From assembly GCA_002480085.1 (NCBI GenBank), contig DKPJ01000009.1, forward strand, positions 99,419 through 135,166: a DNA stretch of 35,748 nucleotides, written 5' to 3'. The position numbers and the translations under genes were made by a program. The notes beneath the pieces are model-generated. The model was not told the DNA's origin. It saw only the letters and a list, made by a program, of their open reading frames with translations, and did not search any database. This document shows, one piece after another, positions 1-8,439 of this stretch (position 1 is its first letter; every line of letters begins with the position of its first letter). The stretch is from Enterobacteriaceae bacterium UBA7338. Lineage in GTDB: Bacteria > Pseudomonadota > Gammaproteobacteria > Enterobacterales > Enterobacteriaceae.

Positions 1-21
1 CAAATCCGGCCCCCGCAACCA
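1..21 (+). tRNA. 3' end of an initiator tRNA (tRNA-fMet), cut by the window edge
   Basis: The first 21 bases are identical to the last 21 bases of the complete initiator tRNA that follows (109-129): the 3' side of the T arm, the acceptor strand and the encoded CCA. This is therefore the end of an upstream tandem copy, as in the E. coli metZ-metW-metV cluster beside amiC. The rest lies outside the window. Confidence 0.93.
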
Positions 22-52
22 ACACTGTAAAATAAGAAGTAGAAGACTCGGA

Positions 53-129
<77 letters not shown>

Positions 130-141
130 CTTCAACAATAG

Positions 142-163
142 ACACCCTTCCGGGTGTTTTTTT
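142..163 (+). terminator. Intrinsic terminator of the initiator tRNA cluster
   Basis: A six-base-pair stem (ACACCC / GGGTGT) with a four-base TTCC loop is followed by a run of seven T. It begins 12 bases after the tRNA 3' end, so it closes the tRNA transcript. It lies between the tRNA cluster and the convergent amiC gene. Confidence 0.9.
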
Positions 164-192
164 GTTTCTGTTCCCCGGTAAAATCTTCCGGC

Positions 193-221
193 AAAAACGT
201 TAGCCCCTGCGGGCCAACGTT
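193..221 (-). terminator. Intrinsic terminator of amiC, overlapping its stop codon
   Basis: Read on the minus strand, the arms at 211-221 and 196-206 form an 11-bp stem with one U.G wobble and a CAGG loop, followed by a U run encoded by 193-197. The 5' arm lies in the last amiC codons and the 3' arm contains the TAA stop (200-202). Coding end and terminator therefore share sequence. This terminator and the tRNA terminator at 142-163 converge. Confidence 0.8.
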
Positions 222-1453
222 ACACCATCGGCAAAGTAAGCCTTGATCCCTGCCAGAATCGACTCCGCCACCTCCTGCTGAAACGCCGAGGTTCTGAGCT
301 TGCGCTCCTCTTCCACGTTACTGATAAATGCCGTCTCTACCAGAATCGACGGAATATCCGGCGCTTTCAGCACCGCAAAGCCCGCCTGATCCACCCGGTT
401 TTTATGCAGTTTGTTGACGTGCCCGAGGCGGTTCAGCACCTCTTTGCCAAACTTCAGGCTGTCGTTGATGGTCAGGGACTGCACCATATCAAACAGGGTG
501 TGATCCAGATACTGATCGCCGCTCTTGCTTACGCCACCAATCAGGTCGGCGGCATTCTGCGTCTGAGCGAGGTATTTCGCCGCCGTACTGGTGGCCCCTT
601 TCGTTGATAGCGCGAAAACCGACGAGCCGCGAGCGGCCCGGCTGGTAAAGGCATCAGCGTGGATAGAGACAAAGAGATCGGCGCGCTGCTTCTGCGCTTT
701 AGCGACCCGCACCTTCAGCGGGATAAAGACATCTTCGTTACGCGTCATATAGGCCTTCATATTGGCCTCTTTATCAATCAGCGCGCGCAGGCGGCGGGCA
801 ATCTGTAATACTACGTCTTTTTCACGGGTTTTATATTTGCCGATCGCCCCCGGATCCTCTCCCCCATGGCCGGGATCGAGCATGATCACTACCGGCCGAT
901 CGCGCCCGGCCTTGCCTGGTTGGGGTCCACTCTGGGCAGGCGGCACCTGCTTATCAAGGTTACCTTTGTTGTAATCCTCCAGCAGCGCCAGGAGCGGATC
1001 CTGTTCGTTTTGCGCATTAACCGGATAGAGATCCATTACCAGACGCTCTTTAAACTCCGCCACCGGGGCCAGCGAGAAGAGGTGTGGGCTAACGTTCTGC
1101 TTAAGCTCAAACACCATCCGCACGGTAGTGGGGTCGAACTGGCCGACGCGGGCAGATTTGATAAAGGGATCGTCGCCGTGGATCTGCGTACCTACCCCCT
1201 TCAGCACCGAGTTAAGGTTAACCCCCTCGATATCGACAACCAGCCGTTCAGGATTGCTTAAGGCGAACTGACGGTATTTCAGCACCCGGTTTGACTCCAC
1301 GGTGATGCGCGTATAGGTCGATGCGGGCCAGACGCGCACGGCGATAACCTGACTAACCGCGGCTAAACCTGCCTTGCTTACGCTAAGCAACCACAGAGCG
1401 CCAGCGCCTTGTAACAGCTGGCGACGGCTAAGAGCTGAGTTGGATCCTGACAT
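200..1453 (-). CDS. amiC: N-acetylmuramoyl-L-alanine amidase AmiC (Tat-exported)
   Basis: Periplasmic zinc amidase that cleaves the amide bond between N-acetylmuramic acid and L-alanine to split septal peptidoglycan; in E. coli it is recruited to the divisome and activated by NlpD. The ATG at 1453 gives 417 aa, the E. coli length, and is preceded by GGGAGAGG. A TTG 15 bases upstream is in frame but would sit before this ribosome site. The N-terminus carries a twin-arginine signal (SRRQLLQ, residues 9-15) and a hydrophobic stretch ending near Ala-Ala. An AMIN septum-targeting domain covers about 35-150. The Amidase_3 domain covers about 185-410 and has the zinc residues H196 (LDPGHGG), E211 (TREKD) and H265 (SIHAD), plus catalytic E373 (LVETAF). 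The gene is divergent from argA. Confidence 0.97.
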   Translation of the reverse strand: MSGSNSALSRRQLLQGAGALWLLSVSKAGLAAVSQVIAVRVWPASTYTRITVESNRVLKYRQFALSNPERLVVDIEGVNLNSVLKGVGTQIHGDDPFIKSARVGQFDPTTVRMVFELKQNVSPHLFSLAPVAEFKERLVMDLYPVNAQNEQDPLLALLEDYNKGNLDKQVPPAQSGPQPGKAGRDRPVVIMLDPGHGGEDPGAIGKYKTREKDVVLQIARRLRALIDKEANMKAYMTRNEDVFIPLKVRVAKAQKQRADLFVSIHADAFTSRAARGSSVFALSTKGATSTAAKYLAQTQNAADLIGGVSKSGDQYLDHTLFDMVQSLTINDSLKFGKEVLNRLGHVNKLHKNRVDQAGFAVLKAPDIPSILVETAFISNVEEERKLRTSAFQQEVAESILAGIKAYFADGVTLARRG

Positions 1454-1609
1454 GCCTCTCCCGAGCAAAAATAATTACATTTATTATTAAAACGTCCTGC
1501 TTGACGAAAAACTTTAACGAATGATGCATAAACTGTCATCAATAAAAGGGTAAACATTGATTTAACAACGCTGCTGGCAGGGAGATTTTTCTCACACCCC
1601 GGTGAAATT

Positions 1610-1638
1610 TTGACTTGCGCCCACGGCAATAAAAGAAT
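1610..1638 (+). promoter_or_regulatory. Putative argA promoter
   Basis: TTGACT at 1610-1615 matches five of six bases of the sigma-70 -35 element. A 17-bp spacer leads to AAGAAT at 1633-1638, a four-of-six match to -10. The -10 lies inside the first ARG box, which would explain repression by ArgR. The assignment is by eye. Confidence 0.5.
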
Positions 1639-1670
1639 AAAAATACATAAATTACGAATAATCATGCAAT
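1632..1670 (+). promoter_or_regulatory. Tandem ARG boxes (ArgR operator) before argA
   Basis: Two 18-bp elements at 1632-1649 and 1653-1670, separated by 3 bp, fit the ArgR consensus WNTGAATWWWWATTCANW with a few mismatches each. Pairs of ARG boxes 2-3 bp apart are the typical target of the arginine-bound ArgR hexamer. They overlap the putative -10 and end just before the ribosome site GAGGG (1671-1675). The expected effect is arginine repression of the first enzyme of arginine synthesis. Confidence 0.8.
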
Positions 1671-1682
1671 GAGGGTTGTGCC

Positions 1683-3014
1683 GTGGTGAAGGAGCGTCGA
1701 ACCGAACTGGTACAGGGATTCCGCCACTCTGTTCCCTATATTAATGCCCATCGGGGGAAAACCTTTGTCATCATGCTGGGCGGTGAAGCCATCGAGCATG
1801 AGAACTTTTCCAGCATCGTCAATGACATCGGGCTGTTGCACAGCCTCGGCATTCGGCTGGTCGTGGTCTACGGCGCCCGCCCGCAGATCGACGCTAACCT
1901 GGCGGAGCACCACCACGAGCCTATCTATCACAAGCATACCCGCGTCACCGACGCCAAAACCCTGGAGCTGGTTAAACAGGCGGCGGGGCTGCTGCAGCTC
2001 GATATCACCGCCCGTCTCTCGATGAGCCTGAACAATACGCCGCTGCAGGGGGCACATATCAACGTGGTGAGCGGCAACTTTATCATTGCCCAGCCGCTGG
2101 GCGTGGATGACGGCGTAGACTACTGTCACAGCGGGCGTATTCGCCGCATCGATGAGGAGGCGATCCATCGCCAGCTCGACGGCGGCGCGATCGTGCTGCT
2201 GGGACCGGTGGCGGTATCGGTGACCGGGGAGAGCTTTAACCTCACTTCCGAAGAGGTTGCCACCCAGCTCGCCATCAAGCTGAAGGCGGAGAAGATGATT
2301 GGCTTCTGCTCCTCGCAGGGGGTGATCAACGACGAGGGCAATATCGTCTCTGAGCTGTTCCCGAATGATGCCCAGACCCGAGTCGAAGAGCTGGAGGCGC
2401 GCCAGGACTACCACTCCGGCACGGTGCGCTTTCTGCGCGGCGCAGTAAAGGCCTGCCGCAGCGGCGTGCGCCGCAGCCACCTGATTAGCTATCAGGAGGA
2501 TGGCGCGCTGTTGCAGGAGCTTTTCTCCCGCGACGGTATCGGTACGCAGATCGTGATGGAGAGCGCCGAGCAGATCCGTCGCGCTACCATCAACGATATC
2601 GGCGGCATTCTGGAGCTGATCCGCCCTCTGGAGCAGCAGGGGATCCTCGTCCGGCGCTCCCGCGAACAGCTGGAGATGGAGATCGACAAGTTCACCATTA
2701 TTCAGCGCGATAACCTGACCATCGCCTGTGCCGCGCTCTACCCCTTCCCGGAAGAGAAGATTGGCGAGATGGCCTGCGTGGCGGTGCATCCGGACTACCG
2801 CAGCTCGTCGCGCGGCGAAGCGCTGCTGGAGCGCGTGGCTCTTCAGGCGCGCCAGATGGGCCTCAGCAAGCTGTTTGTGCTGACCACCCGCAGCATCCAC
2901 TGGTTCCAGGAGCGCGGCTTTACCCCGGTGGATATCGACCTGCTGCCTGAGAGCAAGAAGCAGATGTATAACTATCAGCGCCGCTCAAAGGTGCTGATGG
3001 CGGATCTCACCTAA
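1683..3014 (+). CDS. argA: N-acetylglutamate synthase (amino-acid N-acetyltransferase) ArgA
   Basis: Cytoplasmic enzyme that transfers the acetyl group of acetyl-CoA to L-glutamate, the committed and arginine-inhibited first step of arginine biosynthesis. It is 443 aa, equal to E. coli ArgA and nearly identical over long stretches. The N-terminal amino-acid-kinase-like domain (about 1-280) binds the arginine effector, and a C-terminal GNAT domain (about 295-435) carries out acetyl transfer, with the acetyl-CoA loop around HPDYRSSSRGEALL. The start is GTG, followed directly by a second GTG codon; GAGGG lies 7 bases before the first, which agrees with the E. coli N-terminus MVKER. It is a single gene with its own ArgR-controlled promoter, convergent with recD. 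Confidence 0.98.
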   Translation: MVKERRTELVQGFRHSVPYINAHRGKTFVIMLGGEAIEHENFSSIVNDIGLLHSLGIRLVVVYGARPQIDANLAEHHHEPIYHKHTRVTDAKTLELVKQAAGLLQLDITARLSMSLNNTPLQGAHINVVSGNFIIAQPLGVDDGVDYCHSGRIRRIDEEAIHRQLDGGAIVLLGPVAVSVTGESFNLTSEEVATQLAIKLKAEKMIGFCSSQGVINDEGNIVSELFPNDAQTRVEELEARQDYHSGTVRFLRGAVKACRSGVRRSHLISYQEDGALLQELFSRDGIGTQIVMESAEQIRRATINDIGGILELIRPLEQQGILVRRSREQLEMEIDKFTIIQRDNLTIACAALYPFPEEKIGEMACVAVHPDYRSSSRGEALLERVALQARQMGLSKLFVLTTRSIHWFQERGFTPVDIDLLPESKKQMYNYQRRSKVLMADLT

Positions 3015-3022
3015 TCACGCCT

Positions 3023-3044
3023 TCCCTACCCGTCTGGGTAGGGA
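3023..3044 (+). terminator. Hairpin between argA and recD, probable argA terminator
   Basis: A perfect 9-bp stem (TCCCTACCC / GGGTAGGGA) with a 4-base loop starts 8 bases after the argA stop. The trailing sequence is pyrimidine-rich (TCTCTCTATTT) rather than a clean T run, so termination may be moderate. It also lies just beyond the end of recD on the other strand, without a U run in that direction. Confidence 0.6.
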
Positions 3045-3049
3045 TCTCT

Positions 3050-4882
3050 CTATTTGACCTGGGCAAAAATCTCGCCGAGGCCGCTGCGTCGCTCGGTACG
3101 GGTAGCAATGGCCTGCACCAGAATACGCTCGTCGGCATAGAGCGACAGCCGACGGCGGGCGCGGGTGATGGCGGTATAGACCAGCTCCCGGGTCACCACC
3201 GGCACCATCTGCCCCGGCAGGATCAGCGCGGCGTGGTCAAACTCTGAACCCTGCGATTTGTGCACCGTCATTGCCCAGGCGGTCTCATGCTCCGGCAGGC
3301 GGCTGGGCTGCACCGATTTGACCCTGCCGTCCGGCAGCGGGAACCAGACGCGTGTCCCCTGCCCCCGGTTTAGCGCCACGCCGATATCGCCGTTAAACAG
3401 CCCCAGCGCGCTGTCGTTGCGGGAGATCATCACCGGGCGTCCATCAAACCAGCGCGAATGCGGCGTCCGGCTAATGCGTCGCTGGTTCGCCAGGGTCTGC
3501 TCCAGACGCTCGTTCAGACCGGCTACGCCAAACGGTCCCTCGCGCAGGGCGCAAAGTAACTGGTACTCGCTGAAGGCCGCCAGAATTGCCTTGGGATCCG
3601 CCTCGTCCCGTACCAGCTGGAGATAGCGCGCATAGCCCGCCAGCGCATCGTCCAGCAGGATCTGATAATCATCACGCGCCTGCAGGGATTTGTGTTCAAT
3701 ATCGCTAAAGCCCTGGCTAAACACCGACCGGGTGCTCTTCTTATCGCCCCGGTTTACCGCCGCTGCCAGCTGACCAATGCCAGAGTCGCTGCCGAAGCGG
3801 TAGCTGGTTTGCAGCAGGCAGAGGCTGTCGCGCAGTGCCCCTGCTCCGCCCGGCTCGCCGCCGGGAACGCTCATTCCGGTCAGGCGGGAGAGCTGCTCCG
3901 CCCGGTCTGGAGTAAAGCCCGCGTTAACCCACGCACAGATATCTCCCAGCACCGCCCCCGCCTCTACCGAGGCCAGCTGATCGCGATCGCCTAAGAAAAT
4001 CACCCGGCCATGGGCGGGCAGCGCGTCGATGAGCCGCGACATCATCGGCAGATCGATCATTGATGCTTCATCTACCACCAGCACGTCAAGGTGCAGCGGG
4101 TTACCGGCGTGGTAGCGCAGGCGCTGGCTGCCGGGTTGGGCACCCAGCAGGCGGTGCAGCGTGCTGGCCTCTACCGGCAGGCGTTTTTTCTGATCGTCGG
4201 TTAAGGCCAGCTGACGCAGGGCCGCGCCCAGCGACTCCGTCAGGCGCGCCGCCGCTTTCCCGGTCGGGGCAGCGAGATGGATGCGGCAGCGGCCGCCGTT
4301 CGCCATCTGCACCAGCGCTGCCAGCAGTTTCGCCACCGTGGTGGTTTTTCCGGTGCCAGGACCGCCGGAGATCACCGAGATGCGCCGGGTCAGCGCAACC
4401 GCTGCCGCCACCTTCTGCCAGTTGATCCCCTCCGTTGGCGGGAAAAGCCCGTCCAGCGTCTGCCGCAGCTGGGCCTCGTCAACGCTCAGCGGCTGGTTAA
4501 CCTCGCTGAAGAAGCTCGCGACGGTAAGCTCATTGCACCACATGCGGTTTAGGTAGAGGCGATCCCCGGCCAGCACCATCGGCGCCGGAGTTTGACCGTC
4601 GCTGACGGCGTCGGAGCGCTGTAAAATGCCTGCCCAGTCGCAGGGCGCACCCGCCTCGGCAAACAGCGCCGTCAGCAGCGAATGGCTCTTATCTTCGGCC
4701 TCGGCCGCCAGCCGGGAGAGCGGCAGGCAGACATGGCCCTCGCCCGCGTCGCGGCTGAGTATCGCCGCCGCCAGGGTTACCGCCGGCTCGTCGCGTCCGG
4801 CCACGGTCAAGGCAAACTGAACGTCCAGCGGGCGAAACAGCCTCTGGGCCAGCGCCTCTATAAGCAGAGTTTGCATCGTCAC
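3050..4882 (-). CDS. recD: Exonuclease V (RecBCD) subunit alpha, 5'-3' helicase RecD
   Basis: Fast 5'-3' SF1B helicase motor of RecBCD. It unwinds the 5'-ended strand at double-strand breaks and is needed for nuclease activity and Chi-dependent pausing. It has 610 aa against about 608 in E. coli. The Walker A motif GGPGTGKTTT has its lysine at residue 179, Walker B is VVDEASMID, and the C-terminal motif HKSQGSEFDHAALILP is conserved. The start is GTG at 4882 in a GTGA overlap with the recB stop, which implies translational coupling; the ATG two codons later is an alternative. It is the last gene of the ppdA-recD unit and converges on argA. The linker around residues 330-350 (glycine-rich) is less conserved. 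Confidence 0.97.
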   Translation of the reverse strand: MTMQTLLIEALAQRLFRPLDVQFALTVAGRDEPAVTLAAAILSRDAGEGHVCLPLSRLAAEAEDKSHSLLTALFAEAGAPCDWAGILQRSDAVSDGQTPAPMVLAGDRLYLNRMWCNELTVASFFSEVNQPLSVDEAQLRQTLDGLFPPTEGINWQKVAAAVALTRRISVISGGPGTGKTTTVAKLLAALVQMANGGRCRIHLAAPTGKAAARLTESLGAALRQLALTDDQKKRLPVEASTLHRLLGAQPGSQRLRYHAGNPLHLDVLVVDEASMIDLPMMSRLIDALPAHGRVIFLGDRDQLASVEAGAVLGDICAWVNAGFTPDRAEQLSRLTGMSVPGGEPGGAGALRDSLCLLQTSYRFGSDSGIGQLAAAVNRGDKKSTRSVFSQGFSDIEHKSLQARDDYQILLDDALAGYARYLQLVRDEADPKAILAAFSEYQLLCALREGPFGVAGLNERLEQTLANQRRISRTPHSRWFDGRPVMISRNDSALGLFNGDIGVALNRGQGTRVWFPLPDGRVKSVQPSRLPEHETAWAMTVHKSQGSEFDHAALILPGQMVPVVTRELVYTAITRARRRLSLYADERILVQAIATRTERRSGLGEIFAQVK

Positions 4883-7800
4883 TGTGCGGTCTCCTGATGG
4901 TTCTCTTCTAACGCTTCACCGCTAAACAGGGCATCCATCTCGCTAATCAGCCGCGCATCCGGGCGGGTGCTGTAGATGCCCTGCTCTCTATTTTGCTCAT
5001 CGACGCCGCGCAGAAACAGGTAGATCACGCCGCCGAAATGGCGCTCATAGTCGTAGCCTGCAATGCGGTGGCGGAGATAGCGGTGCAGCGCCAGGGTATA
5101 AAGTTGATACTGTAGATCGTAGCGGTGCGACTGCATGGCAGCCGCCATCGCCTCTCGGGTATAGGCCTCGCTGCTCTCACCCAGCCAGTTGGACTTGTAG
5201 TCCAGCAGGTAATAGCGCCCGTTGTGGCGGAAAACCAGATCGATAAAGCCTTTAAGCATCCCGCGTACGTCGCGGAAATCCAGCGGCGGGCAGCCCGCCG
5301 AGAGCGGATCGTAGCGACGGATCGCTGCATCCAGCTTCTCTGACGTCAGGGTCTGGGCGATCGGAATATAGAACTCCATCTCCACCTGTCTCTCTTTCGC
5401 GGTGAGCTGGCTTAACGACAATCCTGATTCAATAAGCGGCGCACGCAGAACGGCGTTGATCCACGCCAGCAGCACCGGCTGCCACTGCTCGTCATAACCG
5501 CCCGCCTGGAGCTGCTCGCTTACCCACTCCTCGGTCACCGGCTGGGTGAAGTCGATATTTTCAAACAGGCCGTGTAAGAAAGTGCCCGGCGACGCCCCGC
5601 GCGGAAAGGCGTGCGGCGTTAAGGCGGGGATCTCATCCGCCTGGCGCTCGCCAGCGGCATCAACGTCCAGCCGCGGAAGCAGATCCTGGGCGATACCGTG
5701 TCCGCGCTGTTGCAGGCCAGAGTAGCTGGTCACCCGCCAGTCGTCGAGAATGGGCCGGTCGATGTGCCGGGCGCGCAGCGACGGCGGCAGCGAGAGCGTA
5801 TACTCCCAGCGCGAATTGTCCGGCGTGCCAGGGATGCTAAGCACGATATCGTCTCCGCACAGCGCCTCCAGGCAGTGACGCAAGCCTGCGGCGTCGCGCG
5901 GCTCGCCCTGCTGGATCAGCCTGCCCAGTGCGCTATGGTGAAAATCGCTCTCGCCGGACTTATCTCCCCGGCGGCGAAACAGGGGCGCAATGCCGAGGCT
6001 ACAGTGCCAGACGGAGCGCGTTAGCGCCACGTAGAGCAGGCGCAGATCCTCCGCCAGCCGCTCCGCCTCAGCCAGCTCAATGCTCTCATCGGCCTGGCTG
6101 AGATCCAGCACCGCCTCAAAGGAGTTGCGATCGTGATAGAAGGCCTGGTCCTGCGCCCGGTAGTTGGCAATAAACGGCAGCCAGACCAGCGGGTACTCCA
6201 GCCCTTTCGCTTTATGGATGGTGACGATCTGCACCAGGTGCTTGTCGCTCTCCAGCCTGAGCTGCTGGCTGGCGGCATTGCTGTCCGGCTCGGCGATATG
6301 CTGCGCCAGCCAGCGCACCAGAGCATGCTCGCTTTCGGCATGTGCCCCCGCCTCCTGCAACAGCTCGCTGATGTGCAGAATATCGGTCAGACGCCGCTCG
6401 CCGCCGGAGGTAGCCAGCAGGTTCTCCGCAATATTGCGCTGGGCCATCAGGGTGCGCAGCATCGGCATGACGCCGCGCTTCTGCCACGTCTGGCGGTAAC
6501 CATCAAATTCCTCAACCACCCGGTCCCAGGCCTCTTCGTCCTTGTTGAGCTGCTCAATATCCTGAGCGGTCAGGCCGAGCATCCCCGTTGCCAGCGCGCT
6601 GCGCAGGGTGCTCTCCCGCTCGGGGGTCAGCACCGCCTGGATAAGCCACAGCAGCTCCTGCGCCTCCGGCGTCTCAAAGACGCTGTCGCGGTTGGAGAGG
6701 TAGACCGAGGGGATGTTCAGCAGCGTCAGGGCATCGCGGATCAGCGCCGCCTCGTGGCGGCTGCGCACCAGCACCGTAATGTCGGAGGCCTGCACCGGCC
6801 GGGATCGCTTGCCGTCGTGCAGCAGGGCGCTGCCCTGCTGTCCCGCCACCAACCAGTCGCGGATCTGCGCCGCGCAGAGCTGGGCCATAAAGGCCTGGTA
6901 GTCACCGATGCCGACACCCTCGCCCTTCATCAACCATAGATTCATGGCGGGCTGGGCTTCACCGTGTAGCTCAAAGCGCAGGGGCTGGTTTTTTTCCGCC
7001 GCCTTCACCGGCATGAAGGGGATCTCGCGGAACATAAAGGCGTTATCCATCTGGCTGAAGAGCGTATTCACGCTGTTCACCATGCCGGGAGCCGAACGCC
7101 AGTTGGTATCGAGCGTATAGTGGGCGCTCACTTCACCACGTGCTTTCATATAGGTGAAGATGTCCGCGCCGCGAAAGGCGTAGATCGCCTGCTTGGGATC
7201 GCCGATCAGCAGCAGGGCGGTATCCGGCTGCTGCCGCCAGATGCGGCGGAAAATACGGTACTGCTGGGGATCGGTATCCTGAAACTCATCGATCATCGCG
7301 ACCGGGAAACGCTGGCGGATCGCGGCCGCAAGCGCCTCGCCGTTCTCGCTGTTCAGGGCCTGGTCGAGGCGGCTCAGCATGTCGTCAAAGCCCAGCTCGC
7401 CGCGACGGCGCTTCTCCCGCGCCACCGCCTCGCGGATCTCCCGCATGGCAGTGGTCAGCACCAGGTCGCTGAGGGTGAGCGGCTCGGCCAGCAGCCCCTC
7501 AATGGCGACAAACAGCGGATGCTCCGGCACGACGCCGCCCGCCTTGGTGCGCGAGGTTAAGAACGGCTGGGAGAACTTCTCCAGCGCGTCCGGCAGCTGG
7601 TAGCTGCGGGTCTCCTCCTCCGCCCAGGCGTTTATCTTCTCGATCCACTTTCCCTGGTTACCCCGGTTAAACTTGCGTCGGTCGATGCCTGAATTTTCAA
7701 TCAGGGCGTCAAGCTCCGCTACCGCCGCACGCCACTGCTGCTTAATGCCATCAATGCGGGCAACGATTTTCGCATGGCGTGAGGCCAGAGTTTCATCCGC

Positions 7801-8439
7801 AGGCGGCGGCGATTTGATCACCGGCGCTTCCCCCTGCAGGTAGCGGTTAATCGCGTTTAGCAGCTCCAGCGGTCCCTTCCACGAAGCGTGGATCACCTCG
7901 GCGATATCGCGCGGCAGCGGATAACAGTGGCGGCGCCAGAAGTCGGCGCAGGCCTGGGCCCGCAGCAGGGACTCATCCTCAATCAGCTGCTGCTGGAAAA
8001 GCATTCCGGACTCAAAGGCGTTGAGACTCAGCATGCGCTGACAGAAGCCGTGGATGGTAAAGACCGCGGCCTCGTCCATCTGCCGCTCGGCCAGCATCAG
8101 CCAGCTTGCCGCCTGCTGCTTATCGGGAATATCGTCAAGCAGGCGGGCATAGAGCGGATTGTCGGTGCTTTCGCGCAGGCAGGCGATACGCAGCTCATGA
8201 ATGTTGCTGCGGATACGGCCGCGCAGCTCTTCGGTGGCGGCTTCGGTAAAGGTGACCACCAGCAGCTCTTCTACGGTAAGCGGCCGTGAAAAGGCGCTTT
8301 CGCCGCCCAGCCCCAGCAGCAGGCGCAGGTAGAGGGCGGCGATGGTGTAGGTTTTTCCGGTGCCCGCAGAGGCTTCAATCAGGCGCTCACCGCGTAAGGG
8401 TAAGCGCAGGGGGTCCAGAGTCTCAGCGGGGTTGGTCAT
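4879..8439 (-). CDS. recB: Exonuclease V (RecBCD) subunit beta, 3'-5' helicase/nuclease RecB
   Basis: SF1A 3'-5' helicase and the only nuclease of RecBCD; it also loads RecA after Chi recognition. It has 1186 aa (E. coli about 1180). The N-terminal UvrD-like motor has Walker A EASAGTGKTYT with K29. The DEFQDTDPQQ motif, the GDPKQAIYAFRGAD motif and the helicase motif VTIHKAKGLEYP follow. The C-terminal PD-(D/E)XK nuclease has D1067 (GFIDLVF), D1080 and K1082 (LLDYKSN), the same numbers as in E. coli. The start codon shares one base with the ptrA stop (TAATG) and the stop overlaps the recD start by four bases, so translation is probably coupled along ptrA-recB-recD. Confidence 0.98.
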   Translation of the reverse strand: MTNPAETLDPLRLPLRGERLIEASAGTGKTYTIAALYLRLLLGLGGESAFSRPLTVEELLVVTFTEAATEELRGRIRSNIHELRIACLRESTDNPLYARLLDDIPDKQQAASWLMLAERQMDEAAVFTIHGFCQRMLSLNAFESGMLFQQQLIEDESLLRAQACADFWRRHCYPLPRDIAEVIHASWKGPLELLNAINRYLQGEAPVIKSPPPADETLASRHAKIVARIDGIKQQWRAAVAELDALIENSGIDRRKFNRGNQGKWIEKINAWAEEETRSYQLPDALEKFSQPFLTSRTKAGGVVPEHPLFVAIEGLLAEPLTLSDLVLTTAMREIREAVAREKRRRGELGFDDMLSRLDQALNSENGEALAAAIRQRFPVAMIDEFQDTDPQQYRIFRRIWRQQPDTALLLIGDPKQAIYAFRGADIFTYMKARGEVSAHYTLDTNWRSAPGMVNSVNTLFSQMDNAFMFREIPFMPVKAAEKNQPLRFELHGEAQPAMNLWLMKGEGVGIGDYQAFMAQLCAAQIRDWLVAGQQGSALLHDGKRSRPVQASDITVLVRSRHEAALIRDALTLLNIPSVYLSNRDSVFETPEAQELLWLIQAVLTPERESTLRSALATGMLGLTAQDIEQLNKDEEAWDRVVEEFDGYRQTWQKRGVMPMLRTLMAQRNIAENLLATSGGERRLTDILHISELLQEAGAHAESEHALVRWLAQHIAEPDSNAASQQLRLESDKHLVQIVTIHKAKGLEYPLVWLPFIANYRAQDQAFYHDRNSFEAVLDLSQADESIELAEAERLAEDLRLLYVALTRSVWHCSLGIAPLFRRRGDKSGESDFHHSALGRLIQQGEPRDAAGLRHCLEALCGDDIVLSIPGTPDNSRWEYTLSLPPSLRARHIDRPILDDWRVTSYSGLQQRGHGIAQDLLPRLDVDAAGERQADEIPALTPHAFPRGASPGTFLHGLFENIDFTQPVTEEWVSEQLQAGGYDEQWQPVLLAWINAVLRAPLIESGLSLSQLTAKERQVEMEFYIPIAQTLTSEKLDAAIRRYDPLSAGCPPLDFRDVRGMLKGFIDLVFRHNGRYYLLDYKSNWLGESSEAYTREAMAAAMQSHRYDLQYQLYTLALHRYLRHRIAGYDYERHFGGVIYLFLRGVDEQNREQGIYSTRPDARLISEMDALFSGEALEENHQETAQ

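Noticed and set aside
1662..2900. 412-aa open frame opposite argA
   Set aside because: It lies entirely antisense to argA, has low-complexity His/Ala/Gln-rich composition and no family resemblance; it arises from the high-GC codon pattern of argA.
6133..6939. 268-aa open frame opposite recB
   Set aside because: Shadow of recB, no ribosome site or family features.
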